Positions 1 to 9,200 of a stretch of 33,788 bases of DNA are shown here, in pieces. The notes under the pieces were generated by a model. It was given only the letters and a program-made list of their open reading frames with translations. It did no database searches and was not told the DNA's origin. The DNA is from Nemertoderma westbladi. Taxonomy: Eukaryota > Xenacoelomorpha > Nemertodermatida > Nemertodermatidae. The position numbers and the translations under genes were made by a program. The stretch's first letter is position 1. Each line of letters opens with the position of its first letter. The DNA lies in assembly GCA_032718475.1 (NCBI GenBank), contig JAUCBJ010005661.1, forward strand, positions 1 to 33,788, in the 5' to 3' direction.

Positions 1-736
1 ATTTCCCGAAAGCCAATAATATCTGTCAGAGATTAATTATTAACGATCTATCGAATAATACATTAGGTATACACTGCAACCTTACACTGTAATAATACAA
101 TTCAAGCATCCGAATTCAGTCTCCCGGGTGTAGATCCATCGGGTGAATGATCGCGCATGGGCTGACTTCGGCTAATGTTTTGCGTATTAGCATAAATTAT
201 TGTCGTATGCTAAAGTGGTTTTAATTAACGAAAAGACATATAAATTTTGGCAGGTTAAACTGCTAAAGGTCTTCGAAAGCGCGAACAAAAATACCTACCA
301 GAAACCAATCGAATTAATATCGAACGTAATTGTTTATATTTGTAATTAATTCGTAGTTTCAGTTTTACTACCGGTAGTCTCAATTGCAATGCCGCAGACT
401 TTGCTATAGAAAAATTCATATCACTGCGAAAGTTCGGAAATATAAATAAGGTAGGCCTACTTGTTATCGTCTCTGATCAGATTGCAGGACAGGATTTATG
501 TTACACGTTTGCATTTCCCGCTATAATCAAATTACAAAGATCATTGGTTTAAACGTATTGTATATTACAGTATTAGAATAAACGTATTGATTATTTTTTA
601 TTGCACAAAGCAGCCATGGTATTCCATGAAGCAGCAAAGATTCGTCAGTGTCCAGGTCTCACCCCCGTATAAAAGTACACTTATTATTGTGGCTCGAAAG
701 ATGGATTTATTGATATTGGTTTACACACGTACAGTC
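1..736. other. AT-rich flank, no gene recognised
   Basis: I see no conserved coding block, RNA gene or mobile element here on either strand. A 107-codon frame at 587-910 begins with an ATG but runs through a C11/A13 homopolymer and a foldback arm, so it is not credible as a gene. If the histone H3 piece at 1332 is a real last exon, this stretch would be intron. I looked for the earlier H3 exons here and did not find them. Confidence 0.5.
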
Positions 737-1135
737 GTACACCATGTCCTGGAATATAGTCTCGTTATTCAGGTACCTCCCCCCCCCCCAAAAAAAAAAA
801 AATTTCTGCAAATATTAATGGGATTGCATGAAATTAGAAACAGAGATAGTTTCACCTCCCTCCTCCTCCGTGGGAGAGCCAGAATTTTAATTTTTGCTTT
901 CAATCTTTAGCTACAAGCGTTTAAAAAAGGTGTCTCTGGTGATATTTCACCAGTTACACTCCAGTTATTATTCAACCTTATAATAAAAATTCTGGCACAC
1001 CCACGGAGGAGGAGGGAGGTGAAACTATCTCTGTTTCAAATTTCATGCAATCTCATTAAGATTTGTAGAAAAATTTGGGGTTGGGGTTGGGGCAGGTACC
1101 TGAATGACGACACTATATTCCAGGACATGGTGTAC
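737..1135. repeat. Imperfect inverted repeat (foldback/MITE-like)
   Basis: Bases about 737-893 are repeated as reverse complement at about 984-1135, separated by a loop of about 90 bases. Matching blocks include GTACACCATGTCCTGGAATA at the outer ends, ATTGCATGAAATT in the middle and ACCTCCCTCCTCCTCCGTGG near the loop. The left arm has a C11 run followed by A13 (779-802) where the right arm has an interrupted CCCCAACCCCAA-type tract, so slippage has acted on one arm. Similarity stops abruptly at both outer ends. This may be a foldback element, or two copies of one dispersed repeat inserted head to head. No transposase is present and I could not identify a clear target-site duplication. Confidence 0.8.
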
Positions 1136-1322
1136 AGTAAGTAGTACAGCACAGGACGGCACCTTATAATTATAATTAATATATACTGTATATGCAAAAA
1201 CACATAATATAATAATACATACGTATCCTGGTATCGTATCCTGATAGCTATCCTGATCGGAAACACCGCTTCGATATTGGGAACCAGCGAATCATTAACT
1301 GAAGGCCTCTACGATATTTTAG

Positions 1323-1460
<138 letters not shown>

Positions 1461-2250
1461 GGACCCGCAACAGTTTTAGACGTTATGTATCAGAAAACAT
1501 TTACTTGTATTCGTTATAGAGAACTTGGACTCGTATTCGTTTATTTAGTTAATTTGATCTCCATTTCTACATGTATATATTTTTGTATTACTATATAATG
1601 TATAATACATACTGTATAACTAAATTAGAGCAATAAGGTTTGTGTCGCAACTGTTACGGACATAAGGAGAATCCCAATGTACGTACTGTAAAGTATAAGG
1701 CCTAGATAGATACAGTAACATAACAATAATTCAAATTGAGTTCAATATTTAAGTTACTGACGTGATTTTGGTGTATGTAAAGTATAAATTGTTACTCCTA
1801 GGCCTACAAAAACATAAATATGATACCCCTATGCTAAAGCTCACTTTACTTCGTGGCTCGCCCCAGACTTCATATAATTGAAATTTTTAGGTTAGGAGAG
1901 TTTATTATTTTTATTTTTAAGAAATTGCTTAAATAAGCAATAAAATTAAAAGCGCTACACATATTCCTTATTTAAGCAACATTTGTCATTTTGAAAGATA
2001 TTGCTTAATTAAGCAAGGCATATAAGGTACGCATATAAGGTGCTTAAGGCAAGGCATATAATATTTTCAAATGGAATAATTTGAGAACGCACATATAGAT
2101 TTTTTTGCGATTTCAACATCTTATGCAGAATTTTTCGCTCTTTCTTTTCATCAAATAAAATCCTGAGCGAACAATTTTTCGTATTTTTAAATTTAGATTT
2201 TGTAATCTGAAAAATAAAAAATTGCTTATGAATGGGAGAATCTTTTAGGC
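1461..2250. other. AT-rich intergenic or 3' UTR, with TTGCTTAA palindromes
   Basis: No coding block is recognised. An AATAAA at 1939-1944 could serve as poly(A) signal for the H3 exon, giving a 3' UTR of about 480 bases. Two palindromes share the same core: 1924-1941 (ATTGCTTA, AA, TAAGCAAT) and 2001-2016 (TTGCTTAATTAAGCAA, perfect). Half copies occur near 1968-1979, 2040 and 2220. The cluster could be a homeodomain-type site group or simply AT-rich low-complexity DNA. Confidence 0.5.
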
Positions 2251-2260
2251 TCGTTAAGCC

Positions 2261-2701
2261 AAGGAATGCCTGTTCACCACCGTGGGTGATCTTCCACAGT
2301 AAACCCTTCCCCTCTGTTTCCTTAAGGAATTCCTGTTCACCACCGTGGGTGATCTTCCACAGTAAACCCTTCCACTATGTTTCCTAAAGGAATGCCTGTT
2401 CACCACCATGGGTGATCTTCCACAGTAAACCCTTCCACTCTGTTTCCTAAAGGAATGCCTGTTCACCACCATGGGTGATCTTCCACAGTAAACCCTTCCA
2501 CTATGTTTCCTAAAGGAATGCCTGTTCACCACCATGGGTGATCTTCCACAGTAAACCCTTCCACTCTGTTTCCTAAAGGAATGCCTGTTCACCACCATGG
2601 GTGATCTTCCACAGTAAACCCTTCCACTCTGTTTCCTAAAGGAATGCCTGTTCACCACCGTGGGTGATCTTCCACAGGAAACCCTTCCACTCTGTTTCCC
2701 A
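2261..2701. repeat. Minisatellite, seven copies of a 63-bp unit
   Basis: The word TGTTCACCACC recurs at 2271, 2334, 2397, 2460, 2523, 2586 and 2649, exactly 63 bases apart. Copies differ at only a few positions (CCGTGGG or CCATGGG, CACTCTG or CACTATG, AGTAAACC or AGGAAACC in the last). On the minus strand the unit reads as 21 codons with no stop through all seven copies (repeat containing GRVYCGRSPMVVNRHSF), giving a 158-codon frame from 2730 to 2254. That frame has no ATG at its upstream end, no recognisable domain and no neighbouring exon, so I treat the open frame as a by-product of a period divisible by three. Confidence 0.95.
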
Positions 2702-2742
2702 AGTTGCCTTGGTTCCCATTTATCGACCAAATTGCAGCCAAT

Positions 2743-2965
2743 GTGGCTCCATCAATCCTGCAAACAGTGGTCAGTCGGTACAGCCAATGGGGCTCCATCA
2801 ATCCTGCAATCAGTGGTCAGTCGGTACAGCCAATGGGGCTCCATCAATCCTGCAATCAGTGGTCAGTCGGTACAGCCAATGGGGCTCCATCAATCCTGCA
2901 ATCAGTGGTCAGTCGGTACAGCCAATGGGGAATGGGGCTCCATCAATCCTGCAAACAGTGGTCTG
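2743..2965. repeat. Minisatellite, five copies of a 46-bp unit
   Basis: GGCTCCATCAATCCTGCAA starts at 2745, 2791, 2837, 2883 and 2936. Spacing is 46 bases except for the last step, which is 53 because of a 7-base insertion. Each unit contains CAGTCGGTACAGCCAATGGG, and so a CCAAT pentamer. The period is not divisible by three, so short frames crossing it shift from copy to copy and are not genes. It lies about 40 bases after the 63-bp array and just upstream of the LINE remnant, and shares no sequence with either. Confidence 0.95.
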
Positions 2966-3073
2966 ATAAATATAAATCTATATTCCGATCCAGCTCAGAC
3001 AGTCAGAGACAAACCAAATTTCGTAAAATGACCACAGCTTTTATTTCTAATATTCCCTATAGTACTTACTGAT

Positions 3074-4457
3074 ATGCTGGTATCTCCTAAAGAGGTTGTA
3101 TCGGCAGACTCACTATCTAGCAATAAGGCCTGTGTCCCTGATAATAAATTTGCTGAAAATATTTTATTTATTTCACCACGTTTGCATATATTTCTTAGTT
3201 TTTTTATTCACAACCTTTTTTATGGTTCGGTACACGGCAGCACGGATTTTTACCTTCGTCTATCATTGAATCTCATATTTTTCCAGTTTCAAAAGATAAG
3301 GGCGGTTTAGTAACTGATGATAATAACTACTGTACCGGCCCATTGCCCTATGTACAGTGTACAATTACAGGCAAACTATTCAGGATAATCGTTCTAGAAC
3401 GTATTAGTGACAAATTACTCACAACAGATAATCAATCTGGCTATACTGCTATAAGCGCAAATTGGGTACAGAACTGTGTGTTTACTCTATCAAGGAATTA
3501 ATCAATTACTTTCTACGTAAAGGTTCCAATCTTTTTTAGATGCATCTAAGGCCTTCGATACAGTAGGCTTATCCCATTCGCAACTACTTGACAAACTATT
3601 AGATAGAGGTGTTCCCGCTTACATACTACGTTATTGGTACCTAAATCAAACAGTGCAGGTCTTTTGGGATAGGTACCTATCAGATTCCTTTCATTGCACC
3701 AATGGGTTCGCAATATTCCTATATTATATTTTAATATTGCAATAATACAATATTTGGAGCCCCATTTTTTAAATATGTATACAACATATAATTTAAGTGT
3801 TAAATTGAGCGATTCTGGTTTGAGGTGCAGACTTTACCATATTTGTATTAACCACATTTTTTATGCCGATGTCATCTGCTTTATTTCTACTTCTCCAACC
3901 GCCTTGCAACAATTTTATATTAAACATTTGTACAAAGCAAACCTTGCCAATATAAATGATCTAAAGTTTAATAGTCTAAGAAATCAAAAAATGTATATTT
4001 TTACACTGTTGCTTCGTTATTATTTTTCTGAAATATCCATGTTTATTAATGGTGCTATTCTAGAACAGGCGGACAGGTATCGAAATACAAATACTTAGGG
4101 CAATATATTGCGTATGTATTTTCTGACGATATTGATATCCGCAATCAAACCGTGTTGATTACCGCGCAAGATGAAATGAATTCCTCCTTAGATCGTCTCA
4201 CGGTAACATTGTAATAATAATACAGTTCACCGGCTGTTTGTGTTTAAATACGATTGCAGTGCTAGTAATACAGTAAAATGCTCGTCAATCATCTAGGAAT
4301 TAACAATTTTATTCACATTATAACATTAGAAGATTTTCCATTTAGCTTATTTAATAGAGTGTATGCGTCCATTAACAATATTCTTTACAATATCCGTAAC
4401 GTTTGTTTATCTACATCTAAAATTTATGAGTTATATTCACGTTGTAGAGTAGAGTAA
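3074..4457 (+). mobile_element. Decayed non-LTR retrotransposon (LINE), reverse transcriptase part
   Basis: A reverse transcriptase can be followed through several frames. In order: a fingers block with LSSNKACVPDNKFAE and SPRLHIFLSFF (about 3110-3215); SKDKGGLVTDDNNY and GKLFRIIVLERI then LLTTDNQSGY (about 3290-3445); motif A FLDASKAFD at 3533-3559; LLDKLLDRGVPAYILRYWY (about 3586-3642); SDSFHCTNG; motif C as FYADV at 3859-3873; then INGAILE, KYKYLGQYI and DDIDIRNQ (about 4036-4150); and a C-terminal block FNRVYASINNILYNI ending at TAA 4455-4457. Frameshifts and stops separate the blocks. Motif C has Val for the second catalytic Asp, and the region after NG is disrupted by AT-rich sequence, so it cannot encode an active enzyme. 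The endonuclease part is missing or unrecognisable upstream. The motif style is that of CR1/L2/Jockey-like LINEs of invertebrates; I do not assign the clade. Confidence 0.88.
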
Positions 4458-5459
4458 TAAAGTATAATATAATATTATGTGCTATTACATTAGTTTATGG
4501 TTGTTTATATGGTCAAGTATACAGATCTGGAATAAATATAAAATAAATAAATTACCGGTGTTAGCGCATTTGACAAAAAACGTTCTTTCAATCTCAATTT
4601 CGTATATTTTGAATCTTTACTGACTGTGCCGAAATACATGCAGATAAGCTTTAACCGTCTAGTCTGATATAAAGAACGGAATGGCGCTAGTAGACTTTCG
4701 ACGAAGGGCCGCTCAATGTATCTGTTTATTCTACCCCTTTTTTCCCTTCTTATGTATTGATTTGCTCTATATTTCATTTAGTTCAATTAATTTTAGTTTA
4801 GTTATCTATTGTATTTAACGGAGATATGATACCTGGAGAGTGTGACAACACAGTACCGGTATAACAAGCAAATGACTGACTAATTAATTATGGAAGGACT
4901 CAAGTCTGGCAGCTGTGTTTCCCTTTAGGGGAAACGTATTGTTAACTTGCCCTTGGTCTAATTATATTGATATCGCTACAGTATTCAATTTGTGACAACT
5001 CCCAATCGTGATACAATTAATAATAGGAGCCAAAATGGTCTGAGATATCGCCATATATTAATTATTTAGTAAATCAGAGGTACGACAACACACAAATCTG
5101 ATGCAATTGTCCAGATTATCACTAATACTTAGTTATAGCGACCCACTTGTTGTGGCGTGTGTAAAATGTCTTTAATCTTGTAATATCGGCGATATATTAA
5201 GCAAATAGTAACAACAAATTGAGTTTACTTAGTAGAATATCAATAATAATAACGGACAAATATAATTCAATTATTAACAATTAGATTTAGACATTAGACC
5301 AGGACATGTAATAACTGCCAGTCAATAAAACCTGACTAGCGAGCTAAAGCCCTGCATGTGAGGTATAATTTCACTGCAGCGCAACATTTACACAGTGAAC
5401 AGCATTCAACCAACTAAGCTACATAATTATATTGAATTAACCGTGATAAAATGCTACAG
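4458..5459. other. AT-rich intergenic DNA, no gene recognised
   Basis: No recognisable protein block or RNA gene is seen. A 90-codon minus-strand frame at 4777-4505 opens with ATG but resembles nothing I know and shows no domain, signal peptide or coding bias. A short hairpin lies at about 4918-4935 (GTTTCCC, TTTA, GGGGAAAC). The start of this stretch may be the 3' end of the LINE, but no poly(A) or simple-repeat tail is evident. Confidence 0.45.
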
Positions 5460-5519
5460 CCAATGGGAGGTAGAATATGTGTACAATGGCACTGATTGGG
5501 CGTTAAAACCCCTCATTGG
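5460..5519 (+). promoter_or_regulatory. Cluster of three CCAAT boxes, candidate promoter
   Basis: CCAAT at 5460-5464 on the plus strand and ATTGG (CCAAT on the minus strand) at 5495-5499 and 5515-5519 fall within 60 bases. Such clusters are typical of NF-Y-bound promoters. The nearest coding region downstream in the same direction is the transporter at 6210. A plausible 5' UTR intron would run from a GTAAAG donor at 5659 to an acceptor TTGTAG ending at about 6186. No convincing TATA box is placed relative to a start site. This is a motif-based inference; CCAAT pentamers also occur by chance in AT-rich DNA and in the 46-bp repeats upstream. Confidence 0.3.
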
Positions 5520-5672
5520 AACATGGCTTAACTGAAACAGTCGATATTATATCATAACCAACCTTATCAATAAAAAGTGTAACTTAAAATTAGTAAAATG
5601 AGTAATCTAAACGCAGAATTCATGAAGGCAGCAACAACGCCCGTTAAACTCGGAAATTGTAAAGAAAACTAG

Positions 5673-6209
5673 GCGTATTGTATAAAATTTTACAAATTTA
5701 AAAAAACTGTAAATTTGTGTAGGCTAGTCAGCTAGTACCGGTATTTTGTCAGTTTTTGCTAGTTATATCAGTAGGCCCTACCGGCAGACCGGTAGTTCAC
5801 TTATGTCAGTATGTTCTGATGTTTATTATTGATGAAATAGTGTAAGATATTTGTGAATATTGCGTTCTCATCAATTGCTTATGTCGGCTAATGTCCTATT
5901 TGTACAATTTGTATGCCGTATACTGGTATAGCCCGATATCATATAGCCTACCTTTTCATCCTGTCATTTATCAGTTTATATATCACTTACTGACTTACAG
6001 ACTTATACCTGTATACATACAGTTCAGCAGTTATAGTTATTGTTCAGTCAGTCAGTCAGTAGTTGTCAGTTGTATAGTAAGATACGTATCAGCGTTTAGA
6101 TAGACGGCCTACTGCTGTACTGAATACTGATCGATGGTAGATGGTAGGCCTATTTCATATTTCTTCGGTACATTTTGGATTGTAGGATTGGTGGACGATC
6201 TGAATTAAA
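5673..6209. other. Upstream region or possible 5' UTR of the transporter
   Basis: AT-rich DNA without a recognised gene. An in-frame TGA at 6201-6203 closes the transporter frame upstream of its ATG. A candidate splice acceptor (pyrimidine-rich TTTCATATTTCTTCGG, then TTGTAG ending at about 6186) lies 24 bases before the start codon. A 70-codon frame at 5891-6103 is Tyr- and Ser-rich low-complexity translation and is not supported. Confidence 0.4.
6045..6060. repeat. Short CAGT microsatellite (four copies)
   Basis: Four perfect CAGT tetramers in a row, with further degenerate CAGT copies on both sides (TTCAGCAGTT before, AGTTGTCAGT after). It lies about 150 bases before the transporter start codon. 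No function is implied. Confidence 0.9.
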
Positions 6210-9200
6210 ATGGCGGAATTTCTTGTGAAATTATGTGGAGATAATGGAACTTTAGATCTTTGGTCCAACGACTTTAATGATTTCCCGATTTGTATTAGGG
6301 ATATAGTATCCATAGCAATACATATCATAATGGTGGTGACGTCATGCTGTATATGCGGCTGTTCTCGACGGCTAATATCAACATCCAATAAATTTACAGT
6401 AACAACAAATGTGTCTTTATTTATAATTTCTACAATAATAGTTTTGGCACATATTTCCGCAGTCCTCGTCTACACATTCCATGGTAGTTTACCTCTTTCA
6501 ACTTCGATTAAAGAAACATTAATTATCGTTTCTTGGTTTTTAATCTCGCTAATATTCCTCCAACACTATAAAAAACTAGTGTTGGCATCACGCCTTTGGG
6601 TCATCTTGTTTTCCGATATCCTAATTCTCGTTGTTATGACTGCGGATCTTCGCTCAGCCATTCTCGACCTTCTCCCTCCACCCGGGAACCCGGAACTCCA
6701 CAAACTCCGACGATCTATCGCCATACTATCTTGGTTCCTGGTGCTGCTGTTTGGCCTCGCGTTGATCGCGGCCTTCGCCCACAACCGCCGTTTGATCCGC
6801 GCACCTCGGGGATTCAGTGCCATCAACTCGTTCTACACCAACGACCCCCAACCCGATTACAACCTCGGCACTGCCGAGGACGACGCCGTCTGTCTGTCCC
6901 ACTTACTGTTCCTATGGATACTGAAACTATTTAGTAAAGGCAGCCGCGGTTTATTGAGACACACCGACGACGTTTTCCAACTCCCTAGCGACATAAAAAC
7001 CGGGAATCTAGAAAATAAATTCCGCCAACATCTAAAAGGAAATCGTACTGTTGAAGTGGATAGCGATGTTATTTACAAGGATAGGCCCAAGGATTTATCT
7101 GTTTCGGGTTTATTTACGGCTTTCAACCGCGCCTTCGGCTGCCATTACTACTCCCTCGGTTTACTCAAACTCTTCGCCGATGTTGTTACTTTCTGCGGAC
7201 CGATTCTACTAAATAAACTGATAAACTTTATGGAGAACCGCGACGAACCAACCGCCAACGGCTACCTCTACGCCTCGGGGTTGACGCTTTCCGCGCTTAT
7301 TGGCGCTATCTGCGGCTCCCATTTCGACTACGGTATCAACAAGGTGGGTATTAAGATCCGGAGTTGCGTAACCTCTGCTGTTTACGAGCAGCTGTTCGCC
7401 GTGGCTCCGTCCACCCTGGGCCGATACAACCGCGGCGAGATCGCAAACTTTATATCAACGGACGGGGAGCGACTCACCAACTTCGCCGTGAGTTTCCACT
7501 CGATTGTGAGTTTGTTGTTCCAGATCTCGGTGAGTTTGTACCTCCTACACCAGCAGGTCGGGCTTAGTTTCCTCTGTGGGGTCGCGTTCTGCCTGCTAAT
7601 GATCCCGCTAAACTGGCTAATCACCAATAAAATAAAATATTACAGCGAATTAATGATGTCCAAAAAGGATAACAGAATTAATATCCTGTCCGAGTTGCTC
7701 TTAGGCGTTCGGATAGTAAAGTTTTATTCCTGGGAGAGATTATTCGACGGCAGGATCCAAAGGGAGAGGAAAGAGGAACTCCGTTGCCTCAAATGGAGGA
7801 AATATTTAGACGCTTTCTGCGTTTATTTCTGGGTCGTTACGCCGATATTTATGTCGGTATTTACCTTTATTACCTACGTTATGTTGGGTAACAGACTAAC
7901 CGCCGCCTCTGTGTTCACCACCATCGCGCTCTTTACTATCCTAAAGACCCCCATGAACGCGTTCCCTTGGGTTATTAACGGTATCGTAGAGGCGTGGGTT
8001 TCTCTTCAACGTATCAACGCATTTATCAAACTCGAGTCAATGGATTACACTCACTATTACGATGTGACGCGGCCCTATTGCGTTACTGAGACTCGTCCAG
8101 TCGCCATAGAGATAGTGAATGGTTGGTTCGCCTGGAAGACGGACAACCAACCGACAGACGGACTGGAGAGCCACGAGGTTCTCTTCTCCTTGAAAAATAT
8201 CCGACTTCGGGTTTGCGAAGGTGAGTTTATCGGGGTTGTAGGGAGGGTTGGCAGCGGGAAGTCTTCCTTACTCTCGGCTATACGCGGCTCTATGGACAAG
8301 GTGGCGGGGTCTGTCTGGGTGCCCAGACTGGCCGAGGGGTTCTCCTTCGTGTCGCAAGAGGCGTGGTTGCAACGGGGTTCCGTCCGCGCCAACATTCTCT
8401 TTGGGTCGCCGTACGAGCCGAACTTTTACGCTCGGGTTCTGTTCGCGTGCGCGTTGGAGACGGACCTGGCCACGTTGCCGCACGGCGACGCCACCGAGGT
8501 GGGCGAGAGCGGCGGGAGGCTGAGCGGCGGCCAGCGGGTCCGAGTTGCGTTGGCCCGCGCTGTCTACCAGCGGAAGCCCGTCTACCTGCTGGACGACGCG
8601 CTGGCGGCGGTGGACGCGCCGGTTGCGCGACACATCCTGCGTCACTGCGTCAACGGACTGCTCCGATTCGCCACGCGGGTCGTCGCCTCCAACCAACTCG
8701 AGTACCTGGACGCGGCGGACGTTGTCGTCGTCATGGACACCGGACGGATCTCCCGGACGTCCGGGGCGCTGCCGTCCGGGGACCCGCGGGAGTCCGACTC
8801 GCCGACGGAGTTCCTCGCTCCGTCCGAGTCCCCCGAGGAACTCGAGTTGCAGGCGGTCGGCGCGGTTTCCCTCCACGTCTACCGATTCTATTGGTTGGCG
8901 ATCGGTTCGGTCTGCGCCGCGGTCATCCTACTCGCTCTCACCGCGATGCAGACAACCCGGAATCTAACCGACTGGTGGTTAGCTTACTGGATCAACTCGG
9001 CCAACCAATCATCCGTCCCTAACCACTCGTTCCATCCCCATTCTACGTTCCCCGCCTCCCATCTCCGTTCCTACCAATCCTTTCTTCTCCGCTATTCCGC
9101 TAACCATCGATTCTCCCCTGTAGAAACCCCGGATAATTCTACGAAATTACACGAGGATTCTACCACCTTCTACCTCGTCGTTTACGGCTGTTTGGCCGCG

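Noticed and set aside
587-910. 107-codon plus-strand frame
   Set aside because: It crosses the C11/A13 tract (PPPPPKKKK) and an arm of the inverted repeat. Its end is mirrored in a minus-strand frame at 1266-1036 because of the foldback, not because of coding.
2660-3072. Three overlapping short plus-strand frames over the 46-bp repeat
   Set aside because: The 46-bp period puts each copy in a new frame, so the three frames simply read the same repeat in rotation.
3694-4098. 134-codon frame as an independent gene
   Set aside because: It is one frame of the decayed reverse transcriptase (FYADV motif C and following blocks), part of the LINE remnant.
4505-4777. Minus-strand 90-codon frame with ATG
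   Set aside because: No recognisable family, domain or neighbouring exon. It lies in AT-rich DNA beside a dead LINE and could be remnant or chance.
6155-6388. Minus-strand 77-codon frame over the transporter start
   Set aside because: It overlaps the conserved TMD0 coding sequence in antisense and has no features of its own.
8268-8876. Minus-strand 202-codon frame inside the transporter, and another at 9309-9791
   Set aside because: They are antisense shadows of a GC-rich coding region. The plus-strand protein is conserved throughout and the antisense translations show only Arg/Pro-rich low complexity.
8363-9022. Plus-strand 219-codon and 140-codon frames overlapping NBD1
   Set aside because: Out-of-frame shadows of the transporter, Arg/Pro/Ser-rich, with no independent support.
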